A DNA stretch of 48,893 nucleotides from Trichodesmium sp. MAG_R03 (GTDB lineage: Bacteria; Cyanobacteriota; Cyanobacteriia; Cyanobacteriales; Microcoleaceae), in assembly GCA_023356535.1 (NCBI GenBank), contig JAKQYF010000009.1:1-48893 (forward strand), read 5' to 3'. A program made the position numbers and the translations under genes. Positions 19,937 through 29,046 of the stretch are shown piece by piece (within the stretch, counting starts at the first letter, position 1; every line of letters starts with the position of its first letter). The notes under the pieces were generated by a model that was not told the origin of the DNA, searched no databases, and saw only the letters and a list, made by a program, of their open reading frames with translations.

Positions 19937-20118
19937 CTCTTAATTATTTTTCGATAATTTTTCTCAAAAAAAGTAATTAATAATACAGTTATTCTGATAT
20001 AGTTATCCAAGTCTTATTGAAGATAAACAGTTACTAATTGTTGAATTGTTGTATAACAAAGTTAGTATTTGCTGTTTTGAAAAACTATATAACCATAAAC
20101 TCAAAGAGGCAAAACTTC

Positions 20119-21150
20119 ATGCAAACTTATGGTAGTCCAGAAGTAAAATACGATTGGTGGGCTGGAAATGCCCGCTTCGCCAAGTTATCTGGTTTATTTA
20201 TTGCTGCTCATGTAGGTCAAGCTGCCCTAATTACTTTTTGGGCTGGAGCATTTACCCTGTTTGAAATATCTCTATATTCTCCCACTTTACCCATGGGAGA
20301 ACAGGGTTTAATCTTGCTTCCTCACCTAGCAACTTTAGGTTTCGGTATAGGAGAAAATGGAGCAGTTGTAGATACTTATTCCTACTTTGTAGTTGGTATT
20401 ATACATCTAGTTTCATCAGCAGTATTAGGTGCAGGAGCACTTTTTCACACCTTTAAAGCTCCAGAAAATTTAAAGGATGCAACAGGTCGAGCGAAGAAGT
20501 TTCACTTTGAATGGGATGACCCCAAAAAGCTAGGTTTTATCTTAGGACATCACCTACTTTTCTTAGGATTTGGTGCTTTATTATTAGCAGCCAAAGCTAT
20601 GTATTTTGGAGGGCTTTATGATGCCACAACTCAAACAGTTCGCTTAGTAACTAATCCTACTCTCGATCCATTAGTAATATATGGATATCAAACTCATTTT
20701 GCCGCTGTTAATAGTTTAGAAGACTTAGTTGGCGGTCACATTTATGTAGGATTTCTCCTGGTTTTTGGCGGCATCTGGCATATTATCAAGGCTCCTCTTC
20801 CTTGGGCAAAACGTGTTCTCATGTTTTCTGGTGAAGCAATTCTTTCTTACTCTCTAGGTGGAATTGCTCTAGCGGGCTTTGTAGCGGCCTACTTCTGTGC
20901 CGTTAATACTTTAGCTTATCCTGTAGAATTTTATGGTCCAGTTTTGGATATTAAATTGGGTGTTAGTCCTTATTTTGCGGATAGTGTAGAGTTGCCTTTA
21001 GGTGTTCATACTGCTCGTTGTTGGTTAGCCAATGCTCATTTCTTCTTAGCATTCTTCTTCTTACAAGGTCATCTCTGGCACGCTCTGCGAGCTATGGGTT
21101 TTGACTTTAAGCGTGTTGAAAATGCTTTGAATAGTGTAGGAGAATCTTAA
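20119..21150 (+). CDS. isiA: iron-stress chlorophyll-binding antenna protein IsiA (CP43')
   Basis: 343 residues from ATG 20119 ([20 protein letters not shown]), preceded by AAAGAGGC; an upstream in-frame start at 20038 would add a poor N-terminal tail and is rejected. Six hydrophobic helices carry chlorophyll-ligand His residues ([62 protein letters not shown]), as in CP43, but the large lumenal loop between helices 5 and 6 is missing, which defines IsiA/Pcb proteins. It forms antenna rings around photosystem I and stores chlorophyll under iron limitation, in the thylakoid membrane. It heads the isi cluster, and the hairpin at 21236 lies about 85 bp after its stop. Confidence 0.95.
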   Translation: MQTYGSPEVKYDWWAGNARFAKLSGLFIAAHVGQAALITFWAGAFTLFEISLYSPTLPMGEQGLILLPHLATLGFGIGENGAVVDTYSYFVVGIIHLVSSAVLGAGALFHTFKAPENLKDATGRAKKFHFEWDDPKKLGFILGHHLLFLGFGALLLAAKAMYFGGLYDATTQTVRLVTNPTLDPLVIYGYQTHFAAVNSLEDLVGGHIYVGFLLVFGGIWHIIKAPLPWAKRVLMFSGEAILSYSLGGIALAGFVAAYFCAVNTLAYPVEFYGPVLDIKLGVSPYFADSVELPLGVHTARCWLANAHFFLAFFFLQGHLWHALRAMGFDFKRVENALNSVGES

Positions 21151-21235
21151 TTTGATAATTGTTTGAGAGTTAGAATTTTTAAGTGTGATTTCTGAGATTC
21201 CAACTGTCAAACTATATATCTGGAAGGCTTATACT

Positions 21236-21259
21236 AGGGAGATTGCCTACAATCTCCCT
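21236..21259 (+). terminator. isiA: stem-loop downstream of isiA
   Basis: A perfect 10-bp stem AGGGAGATTG / CAATCTCCCT with a 4-base loop, about 85 bp after the isiA stop. No strong T-run follows, so it may act as a processing or stabilising hairpin, or an attenuator, between isiA and the isiB relic. Confidence 0.55.
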
Positions 21260-22321
21260 AAAAGTTGTTTGGGAAATGCAAAATTGCTCGAATAGAAAAT
21301 TTTGCTTTAAGGCTTGACAACCTACCTCTAGTTATGAGTAAATAATAAATAGAAATATTTCTCATTTATTTTGAAGTAGAATAATTATAGAATGAGTAAA
21401 ATAACAGCACAACCTAAAGGATTTAGACAGAGCCAGAAACGAAGTTTTAGCCTAAAAATCACAAAGGTTTGAGATTAATTTCTGTACTTTTTCAGCAAAA
21501 ACAACCAAAAAGCTGGTACTTTTTGCCACCCCAATTAGGATATTGCCAATAATATAAGTCAATGCTTTTATAATTAATCATCAAGCCCTAACTATTTACC
21601 TGACTGAGATGAAATTTGCTATACATCTCTATATTAGTTTTTGTTCCTTAACCTAAACCGGGCAGCTATTCTACAATATCAAGACTTAGGCAGAAACAGG
21701 GTAATAATACGAAAGTTTGTGGTTTGAACAACAATCATCAGGGTAATAAACCCAGTTTCTTGGTTGGTTTGCGTAAGTCCTAAATATAATTAATCAACGG
21801 GAGATAATATACTGACTTTTTTTTGCAGACTTATTGAAAAATTTTATCAATTTATCCCTAGGGTATTGATAAATAGGTTTTAATCGTAAATAGTTTTAAG
21901 TGCCTAGGCAAAATTAATTACTGAATTTTATTAGCAAATCACAGGGAATATATAGCTTTCAGTTTGAAAGTATGTGTAATTAATTCTGCAAGCCCTACTT
22001 ACTATTCAAGGCTTGTGCATCATTTATCCGAAATATGCTCTATAACACTACGTCTTTTGATTAGGACAATAAATTTGGGTTGTCAGGTAACAGTATATAG
22101 GGAACAGAGAACAGAGGAGTGTCCTAACCTATTTGGGTAGAGCTATAATTCCTGAAAAATAGTTAATACCTTACACCAAGCTTGATAAATATTTGCTATC
22201 AATACTTGGAGTGTCTCTAGTAGTCAATGGTAAGCTAGATTAAGCTGTTATGATCATTTTTGACCCTGACAATTCTATTCAATAAAATATAGATCTAATT
22301 TAACCATTTTTGTTGACGATG
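21260..22321. other. non-coding gap with one direct-repeat arm
   Basis: About 1.06 kb without a gene. Bases ~21900-21992, starting TGCCTAGGCAAAATTAA, are directly repeated at 25333-25395 plus 25598-25632. A lone family A end (GCGTAAGTCCTA) is near 21771-21782. Confidence 0.6.
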
Positions 22322-22474
22322 TTATACTATTTCTCAAAAGTCTTGCTATACTTGGGAGCTGGCAAAATTGCTTTTCTTCATAACCAAAGTTACTAAATAT
22401 CAAGCATTTGCTCGAACTAATAATATTTATAAGTATAAAATTCAAATATAGCAAAGTTTCTAGTAATTGGTATT
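22322..22474 (+). mobile_element. MITE-like family C, copy C1
   Basis: About 153 bp with decayed ends TTATACTATTTCTCAAAAG and GTAATTGGTATTA and subterminal TTGCTATACTTG / ATATAGCAAAG. Similar to 25021-25176 (inverted) and 48510-48759. Non-coding, upstream of the isiB relic. Confidence 0.6.
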
Positions 22475-22566
22475 ATTAAAACACATAATTTTGAGGACTT
22501 TTATAGATAAAAATATGATACTAACAATTTTTTATTTGACAAATAACCTATAGGAAATAGAAAAAA

Positions 22567-22749
22567 ATGGCAGGTTCAAACAAACTAGCTTCATGGAAAA
22601 TAGAACTCGATCAAAACAATGACATATTTGTTTTCATATCCTTAGAAGCAGAAAATAGTTTTCAAAATCAAACAGTAACTACGAACAAAAATATTAATAG
22701 ATTACAAAGTGATTGGTCTGGTTATTGTGATGAATTAGACCCTTACTGA
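22567..22749 (+). CDS. 60-residue hypothetical protein between isiA and isiB
   Basis: Begins MAGSNKLASWKIELDQNND and ends DWSGYCDELDPY; acidic, no membrane segment, one cysteine. AGGAAATAG precedes the ATG at suitable spacing. It lies 80 bp upstream of the isiB relic on the same strand, so it could be part of that transcript. I do not recognise it, and it may be a fragment or a chance ORF. Confidence 0.4.
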   Translation: MAGSNKLASWKIELDQNNDIFVFISLEAENSFQNQTVTTNKNINRLQSDWSGYCDELDPY

Positions 22750-22828
22750 TTTCTAATTCAATAGTTTTAAAGTTTCTCAAACTAATATTATAAGTATAAG
22801 ACAAAAAACGACTACTACGGAGGTAAAA

Positions 22829-23340
22829 ATGTCAAAAATTGGTCTTTTTGTCGGTAGCACAACAGGTAAAACTGAAGAAGCTGCAGAAATGATTCAAAAA
22901 GAATTTGGTGGTGACGAAATAGTTACTATTCATGATATGAATGAAGTAGATCCCGAATCTTTATTGAAATATAAAATATAATTATTGGCAGTCCTACTTG
23001 GAATATTGGTGAACTACAAAGTGACGGGGAAAGTTTCCAGGAGGAACTAGATAATATTGACTTCAAGGGCAAAAAAGTAGCCTATTTTGATACCGGTGAT
23101 CAAGTAGGATATGCGGAGAATTTTCAAGATGCCATAGGTATTTTGGAGAAAAAAATCTCTAAGAAGGGAGGTACTACTATTGGCCATTGGCCTACAGATA
23201 GTTATGAGTATAATGATTCTAAAGCAGTCAAAAATGGCAAATTTATTGCTTTAGCTTTAGATGAAGATAATCAGTCATAATTAACAGAAGAACGGATCAA
23301 AGAATGGGTAGCACAAATGAAAAAAGATTTTGGGGTTTAG
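22829..23340 (+). pseudogene. isiB: flavodoxin gene isiB, broken by a frameshift and a nonsense codon
   Basis: A strong GGAGG precedes ATG 22829. The N-terminus has the FMN-phosphate loop (FVGSTTGKTEEA). After codon 50 the frame hits TAA at 22979. Adding one A to the run at 22973-22976 restores KNIIIGSPTWNIGEL and continues through FDTGDQVGYAENF, FMN-stacking Trp and Tyr included, to the C-terminus. In that frame a second lesion, TAA at 23278, precedes LTEERIKEWVAQMKKDFGV. The usual second Trp after the 60s loop (SDWE) is Gly. The repaired length of about 170 residues fits long-chain flavodoxin, the ferredoxin substitute under iron stress. The two independent lesions suggest real gene loss rather than a single read error. 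Confidence 0.85.
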
Positions 23341-23604
23341 TCTGATTTAATCAGCCAAGTTCTCAGATTTAACTAAAGTTGATTAATTCAGAGCAATTCC
23401 TTGAACTTTAAAAACTTCTAAGAGAAAGAAGCTTTCTGGGAAAAACGGAAATAATTTTTGAGCAATATCTAGTTGTCAATCAAAAAAATATACTAGAAAA
23501 CCTCAATATATGTTTCCAATTTCAGATACTTCCTTCTCCGAAAATTATCGTTTACTCAAAAGTTTATTTATTAGTACCTTAATAATTTAGGAGAATCAAG
23601 AGCA

Positions 23605-24348
23605 ATGTCTAAAATTCCAGATGTATTGTGGTTAAATACTAGCCCTAGTTTACAAGTTTTTAATCAGCGATTAATTCGTTACTTATCGAAAAAAGTTTTA
23701 ATTGCAGAATGGGATTATTTCCAAACTCCTGACGAACCTTGTATGCTAGATATAGCTGTCACTTTACTTCATGATTATCTTAAATCTATAAATAAACCTA
23801 TTCATCTTATTGGTCATAGTACAAGTGGATTAGCAGGATTAATATATGCTCGTAAATATCCAGAAAGAGTAAAATCTTTAACCTTATTATCTGTAGGTGT
23901 TCATCCCACAGTTGATTGGCAAGCACATTATTATGTACATCGTCATCTTTTACCTTGTAGTCGTGAAATAATTTTGGGGAATATGGTAAAAAGCTTATTT
24001 GGTCAACAAGGTAGAAAAATCACTCAAAATTTAGTTAGAATATTGGAGAGAGATTTAGATTTATCTCCATCTCCTCATTCATTATTAAAACGCCAAAGTA
24101 TGGTTCCAAGAGAGGCTCCTGTACCTTTAATGGTATGTGGCAGCTATGATGATGCAATTGTCGATCCTAATTTAATTCAAGGATGGCAACCATTTTTAAA
24201 ACCAGAAGATCGGATTTGGGAATGCCCTGAAGGTGGTTATTTTTTCCATCATTTTTCACCTCTAAATGTAGCACAACCACTTCTAGAATTTTGGCAAGAA
24301 AATAGCCTAGTTTTATCGGATATCACCCCACAAGCAATAGCAAGTTAA
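23605..24348 (+). CDS. isiC: alpha/beta hydrolase, IsiC-like
   Basis: 247 residues with TTTAGGAGAATC before the ATG. Alpha/beta-hydrolase features are the nucleophile elbow GHSTSG (Ser72), an acid region CGSYDDAIVDP and a terminal His in GYFFHHFSP. In other cyanobacteria a hydrolase called IsiC follows isiAB and is induced by iron stress; its substrate is not established. Position 265 bp after the broken isiB supports that name. It ends before a strong hairpin, consistent with the end of the operon. Intact even though isiB is dead. Confidence 0.75.
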   Translation: MSKIPDVLWLNTSPSLQVFNQRLIRYLSKKVLIAEWDYFQTPDEPCMLDIAVTLLHDYLKSINKPIHLIGHSTSGLAGLIYARKYPERVKSLTLLSVGVHPTVDWQAHYYVHRHLLPCSREIILGNMVKSLFGQQGRKITQNLVRILERDLDLSPSPHSLLKRQSMVPREAPVPLMVCGSYDDAIVDPNLIQGWQPFLKPEDRIWECPEGGYFFHHFSPLNVAQPLLEFWQENSLVLSDITPQAIAS

Positions 24349-24375
24349 ATGTTCTAAGTACCTCGACAGAATTAA

Positions 24376-24422
24376 TTGTGAATTTTTGATTGCTCTGTCA
24401 TAGGGCTATCAAAAATTCACAA
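24376..24422 (+). terminator. isiC: strong hairpin after isiC
   Basis: A 15-bp perfect stem, TTGTGAATTTTTGAT with ATCAAAAATTCACAA (24376-24390 and 24408-24422), with a 17-base loop, 28 bp after the isiC stop. A second small hairpin (ACTACCG / CGGTAGT) is near 24494-24515. Likely the end of the isi transcript. Confidence 0.6.
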
Positions 24423-24515
24423 CAAATTTATATACAAATAATTTTGCTTACCTAGTTATTAGATCTCTCCAGAAAAGGTTCTCAAACCCTTATACTACCG
24501 TTCAAAATCGGTAGT

Positions 24516-25020
24516 CTATTATAAGCATTAAACTAGGTCACAGTCAGCTCTCAGCTTTTTAAGACATGAAACAAGCATTCGCTTAATATCTACTACATTT
24601 TCAACCAGAGCAATTGAAAAACAAGAACGACGAGGTTGGATTTGTTAACTAAGGGTAATGAAGCTGATAGTTGATAAAATAGTTCCTCTGTAACAGGCTA
24701 ACTGATAGTTGAATGCTTACGTTCTATTACTGATATTTGCATAGTAGTTAATCAGAATATTATCATTGCTAATTAGTTACTGATTTTATGAAAACAAATA
24801 GTATTAGGACTTACCCAGGCGAACCTAGAAAACTGATGTTACACACCCTATATCTGAAGCCCTTGATATTTCGTTCTCAACTAATCCCTGAAACTATTGA
24901 CATATCGTTTGGCTCCATAACATTAGTAAGTAATATCAAATCTTAATAATGAGTTTTTGTAGGTCTCCCTCGAACAGAGTAGAAGGAAACAATATCAGGA
25001 GTGGCACTATGGCACTAGAG
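24516..25020. other. non-coding gap
   Basis: About 500 bp with no gene. It holds only an isolated family A end (AGGACTTACCC near 24807). Confidence 0.5.
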
Positions 25021-25176
25021 TTATACCAATTATCACAAACTTTACTATACTTGGATTTTCTATTTCTAAATATTATTTGTTGGAGTAAATAATATTTAGA
25101 ATCGTAACTTCGGTTATGAAGGAAAGTTATTTTTGCAAGCTTCCAAGTATAGCAGGACTTTTAAGAATTGGTATTA
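25021..25176 (-). mobile_element. MITE-like family C, copy C2
   Basis: 156 bp with inverted ends TTATACCAATT / AATTGGTATTA and subterminal TTTACTATACTTGG / CCAAGTATAGCAGG. Opposite orientation to C1 and C3. Its length equals C3 once C3's nested element is removed. Confidence 0.7.
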
Positions 25177-25332
25177 CTAGGGTTAAGTTAAGGATTTTTT
25201 TGTAGTTCTGTAATCTAAAAAGCTCATCTAATGGTTCCTAAGTATAATAGTTTTGGTCTGATCTGAACTGTATTGGATTATATATAATATATTTAGCGAT
25301 CGCTTCAGTTTTTGGTTATTGATACTACCAAA

Positions 25333-25632
25333 TGCCTAGGCAAAATTAAGTACCTAATTTTATTACTAAATCACAGGTAATATATACCTTTTATCGTCAG
25401 GATTCAGGTCCCATGGAAAAGTCTATAAGTTTTGAAGGATAAGCATTTCCGGTAATTACTTCCCAAATTATATTCTCAATTATCAATCGCTAGAAGCTTT
25501 TGTTTTCGTTATTATTGAGAATGAGACTATTAAATTGCTGAGTCAGTCATTTTCATAATTCACTCCATGACTGGGTTTGAGAGACCTGAATCCTTACATT
25601 TGATCTTAAAAGTATGGGTAATTAATTCTACA
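25333..25632. repeat. direct-repeat arm interrupted by a family B element
   Basis: Bases 25333-25395 and 25598-25632 together match 21900-21992 (shared TGCCTAGGCAAAATTAA, AATCACAGG and GTAATTAATTCT). The matching arm has no insertion, so it shows the empty site. Confidence 0.65.
25396..25597 (-). mobile_element. MITE-like family B, copy B2
   Basis: About 202 bp with ends GTCAGGATTCAGG / CCTGAATCCTTAC. It is the inverted counterpart of B1 at 19613-19821, and both surround the isi cluster. The interior carries CTATAAGTTTTGAAGGATAAG and TTATTGAGAATGAGACTATT. Confidence 0.75.
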
Positions 25633-25687
25633 TAACTACTGACCTCGAACTAGTAGTTTTTCACCAAGTATTAATAGGGTTGAAATT

Positions 25688-26008
25688 ATGATTAATTTGC
25701 TTTCAGAAGAGATACTTCACAACCTACCTCGTATCTTTTGCATGATTGTTATTCTATCACTAATTACTATAGGTTTGCATAATTTTTATTTAACGTTTCA
25801 CTCAGGAATAAATTATGTGAAACGACTGCATCAAATTCCCTGTAGTCGCTGTGCATTTTTTACAGGAGACTATCGTTTAAAATGTACCGTACATCCTTAT
25901 AGCGCACTTACTGAAACAGCAATAAATTGTACTGACTATGAAGCAAATAATAATCAAAAAAAACCGAATTTATATAGGGCTAAGCGCAAGTTAAAAATTA
26001 AAAGTTAA
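25688..26008 (+). CDS. small membrane protein with a four-Cys motif
   Basis: 106 residues. A hydrophobic helix at about 15-38 is followed by PCSRCAFFTGDYRLKCTVHP and AINCTDYE, so four cysteines (CxxC, then two singles) could bind a metal or form disulfides. The C-terminus is Lys-rich, and the last codons merge into AAGTTAAA repeats. I recall similar short cyanobacterial proteins but know no function. It lies between the isi cluster and the Crp-family gene on the same strand. Confidence 0.65.
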   Translation: MINLLSEEILHNLPRIFCMIVILSLITIGLHNFYLTFHSGINYVKRLHQIPCSRCAFFTGDYRLKCTVHPYSALTETAINCTDYEANNNQKKPNLYRAKRKLKIKS

Positions 26009-26327
26009 AAGTTAAAAGTTATCTCCGAGTCTATGCTTGACCCATAACTTCTATAACGTTTGTGGAGCAAGGATTACAGAATTTGTAATTCCTCCTAGAT
26101 TTCTCCATTTCTCTGTGTAGGGAACCAGGATAGCAAAGTTAGGAGCATTTTTGGGTCGAAAAAAAAGATAGAGAACCAGGAATAAAATCTTTATGGAAAG
26201 GATTAAGGCCTTTGTTTGACATAGCTTAGAGTTGGAAGTTGCGAAATCATCTTCAGGCAAAGACTTTAAGATTTTCAAACTTAACGCTAAGGCATAGATA
26301 TGCGAATGCTGACATTAAGTATAGATT
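26009..26327. other. gap between the Cys-motif protein and family F element
   Basis: AGTTAAA short repeats at 25990-26020, then about 300 bp with no credible coding or RNA feature. Confidence 0.5.
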
Positions 26328-26532
26328 CTGCAACCCACATTCCGCACCACAAATATACTAGAAGAGTATCTTTAAAACTAAGAAGGTGGATTACAGCCTC
26401 TGTTATTACTAATAGCTATCAATAGTTTTGTAATATGTATTTTTACATATAAACTTTATAGTTATTATCAGACAAGGCTTTCAATCGCCAGTTTTTAATA
26501 CTACAATTTGACGTGCGGAGTGTAGGCTGCAG
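26328..26532 (+). mobile_element. MITE-like family F, complete copy F2
   Basis: 205 bp between CTGCAACCCACATTCCGCAC and GTGCGGAGTGTAGGCTGCAG, imperfect inverted ends. Internal sequence matches 18085-18230. It ends 5 bp before the ribosome binding site of the regulator gene, so that gene's promoter is inside or overlaps the element. Confidence 0.65.
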
Positions 26533-26551
26533 CATAAAAAGGAGAAGAAAA

Positions 26552-27109
26552 GTGAGCTTAAATTCAGTAATTCCTCCATTCCCTCAATCAAAGTATCATC
26601 AATTTAAACGCCATCAACTAATGCCATTGACAAATGTATTATTATGGCGGATAGATACTGGAGTAGTTCGTACTCTAACCAAAAATGAAGAAGAAAATGT
26701 CATTCCTTTAGGGTTTTGGGGTCAAGGAGATCTTGTTGGTCAACCTCTATATCCCTTTTATCTTTATCAAGTTGAATGTTTAACTATTGTTCAGGCAAGT
26801 ATTTTACCAAAGACTTATTTTTTGGCTAGAGAAGTAATGCTTTCTTACATTCAAAGAACTCAAGAACTATTAAAAATTCTTCATTCTCGAAACATGAAAT
26901 TACGACTACTAAGATTATTAAAATGGTTAGCAGAGCGATTTGGGCATCAACTATCAGAAGGGAGAATAATTAATATTCGCTTAACTCATCAAGAAATCGC
27001 TGATACTATTTGTGCCAGTCGCGTTACTGTTACACGACTACTAAATGAGTTTGAAAAGGAAAATAAAATTGGGTGGTCACAAGATAACTATTTAATTCTT
27101 TTTAACTAG
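26552..27109 (+). CDS. Crp/Fnr-family transcription regulator
   Basis: 185 residues from GTG 26552, preceded by AAAAGGAGAAG; the longer frame from GTG 26513 starts inside the family F element and is rejected. The N-terminal half is an effector-type beta barrel (GVVRTLTK, LGFWGQGDLVG); the C-terminal winged helix includes IRLTHQEIADTICASRVTVTRLLNEFE, split as the typical recognition helix SRVTVTR. This resembles the NtcA/CysR-type cyanobacterial branch, but no specific member can be named. The canonical cAMP pocket is not evident. It follows the isi region and is convergent with ribD. Targets unknown. Confidence 0.8.
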   Translation: MSLNSVIPPFPQSKYHQFKRHQLMPLTNVLLWRIDTGVVRTLTKNEEENVIPLGFWGQGDLVGQPLYPFYLYQVECLTIVQASILPKTYFLAREVMLSYIQRTQELLKILHSRNMKLRLLRLLKWLAERFGHQLSEGRIINIRLTHQEIADTICASRVTVTRLLNEFEKENKIGWSQDNYLILFN

Positions 27110-27145
27110 TGGGACTTACAACAGTTTTCATGTCGGTAGACCACA

Positions 27146-27195
27146 GTAGGGACGTTGCATGCAACATCCCTACAGAGGAACGGGGAATTGGTAGA
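27146..27195 (+). terminator. GTAGGGACGTTGCATG hairpin after the Crp-family gene
   Basis: Near-perfect palindrome GTAGGGACGTTG / CAACATCCCTAC (27146-27173), followed by AGAGGAACGGGGAAT. The same unit is inside the family D repeats near 42175-42215 and 48227-48275. It can act as a bidirectional terminator between the convergent regulator and ribD. Confidence 0.5.
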
Positions 27196-27210
27196 GGAGG
27201 TAGTTGAATA

Positions 27211-27260
27211 TATTTATCCCTCAATACTTATAGGCTTTTTCATAGGACTTGAATCCTTAC
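27211..27260 (+). mobile_element. family B end fragment B3 overlapping the ribD stop codon
   Basis: 50 bp matching the right end of B1 (CAATACTTATAGGCTTTTTC ... TGAATCCTTAC). On the minus strand its terminal GTAAGG supplies the TAA stop of ribD (27257-27259). Confidence 0.65.
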
Positions 27261-28372
27261 TTTTCCTGATGTAAATAACCTTCTAATAAATAATCACAAC
27301 CAACAGTACGTATGCTAACATTTTCTAACTCTAAAGCCTCCGTCATTTTAGTTAATCCTAAATCTCCTACAGGTGAAGGTGCTGTTTCTCCACCAATAAT
27401 TTTCGGAGCAATAAAAGCCCAGATTTTCTGTACTGTACTATCAGCGATCGCTCTAGCAGCTAGAGTGCCCCCACACTCCCAAAGTACAGAAAGAAATCCG
27501 CGATCGTAGAGATTAGACATTACCACTGCTGGAGTTAAAGTCGAAGTTTCTAAAACCTCCACTCCTTTTTGCCTCAAATATTCCTGAAATTCTCGATTAG
27601 AATCTATTTCTGTAAATACTAAAGTTTGAGCTTCACTAACATCCCATAAATTAGCCGCTGTGGGCAAATCTAAACTACGACTCATAACCACCCGCAAAGG
27701 ATTATCAGCTTGAGTGCTGCGACTCGTCAAAAGGGGGTTATCTCGTCGAACTGTATTGCCTCCAATAATCACAGCATCACAAGCAACCCGTAACTTATGC
27801 ACTTCACTCCGTGCTTCCTGAGATGTGACCCATGCACTATGGCCTATAGTAGTAGAAATTTTGCCATCAAGAGTCATCGCATATTTCAAAATTCCAAAAG
27901 GACAATGATAAAGCATTCGGTAAAGAAAAGCTTCATTCAATTTGCGACATTCTGCCTTCAATACTCCCACCACTACTTCTATACCAGCATCCCGCAACTT
28001 GGCTACACCAGTACCTGCAACTAGAGGATTAGGATCAATCATGCCAATGACTACCCTTGCTACACCTGCTGCAATCAAAGCATCTGTACAAGGTGGTGTT
28101 CTTCCATAATGATTACATGGTTCTAAATTAACATAAACAGTAGCTCCTCTTGCTTTTTCCCCTGCCTCTCTAAGAGCAAAAACTTCAGCATGAGGATAAC
28201 CTGCACCAGGATGAAATCCCTCACCCAAAATTTGGCCATTTTGAATGATTACACAACCCACTAAAGGATTAGGAGAAGTCTTTCCTAGAGCGCTTCGGGC
28301 CAGTTCTAGACAATGAGCCATAATTAAGCGATCAAGCTGATCTTGATTTTTACTCTCATCAAATTTGAACAT
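27257..28372 (-). CDS. ribD: riboflavin biosynthesis deaminase/reductase RibD
   Basis: 371 residues, usual two-domain length. The N-terminal zinc deaminase (about 10-150) has His61-Ala-Glu63 and PCNHYGRTPPC with Cys86 and Cys95. The C-terminal DHFR-like reductase starts near 160 (LKYAMTLDGKISTTIGHSAW) and includes GGNTVRRDNP and WECGGTLAARAI. It converts the pyrimidine product of GTP cyclohydrolase II through two steps towards riboflavin, and so FMN and FAD. The stop codon lies in a family B end, so the original C-terminus may have been slightly different. It is last in a minus-strand series after sufU, mocA and xdhC homologs. Confidence 0.93.
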   Translation of the reverse strand: MFKFDESKNQDQLDRLIMAHCLELARSALGKTSPNPLVGCVIIQNGQILGEGFHPGAGYPHAEVFALREAGEKARGATVYVNLEPCNHYGRTPPCTDALIAAGVARVVIGMIDPNPLVAGTGVAKLRDAGIEVVVGVLKAECRKLNEAFLYRMLYHCPFGILKYAMTLDGKISTTIGHSAWVTSQEARSEVHKLRVACDAVIIGGNTVRRDNPLLTSRSTQADNPLRVVMSRSLDLPTAANLWDVSEAQTLVFTEIDSNREFQEYLRQKGVEVLETSTLTPAVVMSNLYDRGFLSVLWECGGTLAARAIADSTVQKIWAFIAPKIIGGETAPSPVGDLGLTKMTEALELENVSIRTVGCDYLLEGYLHQEK

Positions 28373-28500
28373 CTTCAGATTTTTAGTTTCAAGTTAAACA
28401 TTAGAGATCTATGAAAAAAATAAGCTACAGGATTTGATGGTAACTGAATCCTTACAAATCCTCTGGATTAAGAGATTTTTTTTGTTATTAGTTTGTTTGA

Positions 28501-28932
28501 CTATTTTAATGCAGCTTTGAGAGCATGCCAGCTTAATAAAACACATTTAATTCTAATAGGAAACTGAGAAACTCCTTGAAATATATTTAGCTTTACTAAA
28601 TCATTTGAAAGAACAATTTCTCCTTTGAGCATTTGGCGAAATTTTTCTATTATTTCTAAGATTTCTTCTCTAGTTTTTCCTGATAATGTTTCTGCCATTA
28701 AATCTGCTGAGGCGATAGTTAATGCACAACCTTTTCCTTGAAATTTTATATCTTCTATAATCTGATTTGTTTGGTTAAATTTTATTGTTAATTCGATACT
28801 ATCACCACAGATAGGATTATGTCCTATCTGATACTGATGTATTGGGTTAGTTTTGCCTTTGTTTCGTGGTTGTTTAGAACGTTCGAGAATAGTTTGATAT
28901 TGGAGGTTGCGAAGATGATTTTGGGTATTCAT
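28501..28932 (-). CDS. SufU/IscU-type iron-sulfur scaffold or sulfur-transfer protein
   Basis: 143 residues from ATG 28932; an upstream in-frame ATG would add 17 poorly conserved residues. Family residues are all present: NPICGDSIEL (Cys and Asp), GKGCALTIASADLM (Cys) and IRIKCVLLSWHALK (Cys). The spacing and length, and the longer segment before the last Cys, fit SufU rather than short IscU. SufU proteins pass sulfur from SufS, or scaffold clusters. No sufS neighbour is present; the upstream neighbours are molybdenum-cofactor enzyme maturation factors, so it may serve that enzyme. Confidence 0.85.
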   Translation of the reverse strand: MNTQNHLRNLQYQTILERSKQPRNKGKTNPIHQYQIGHNPICGDSIELTIKFNQTNQIIEDIKFQGKGCALTIASADLMAETLSGKTREEILEIIEKFRQMLKGEIVLSNDLVKLNIFQGVSQFPIRIKCVLLSWHALKAALK

Positions 28933-29046
28933 AATAATAATATAGAAGGAAGAAGATAGTTTTTTTCTTTCATCAAACAGCATCAGGTAATTCCATTAAA
29001 TATATATATTTAAAATATATAAATAGGATTGCTATAATTAAATATA

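Noticed and set aside
20038..20118. N-terminal extension of isiA
   Set aside because: The family begins near [14 protein letters not shown]; the extension is Cys/Ile-rich and lacks a ribosome site.
26513..26551. Upstream GTG start for the Crp-family regulator
   Set aside because: It is inside the end of family F element F2, and a good ribosome site precedes the later GTG at 26552.
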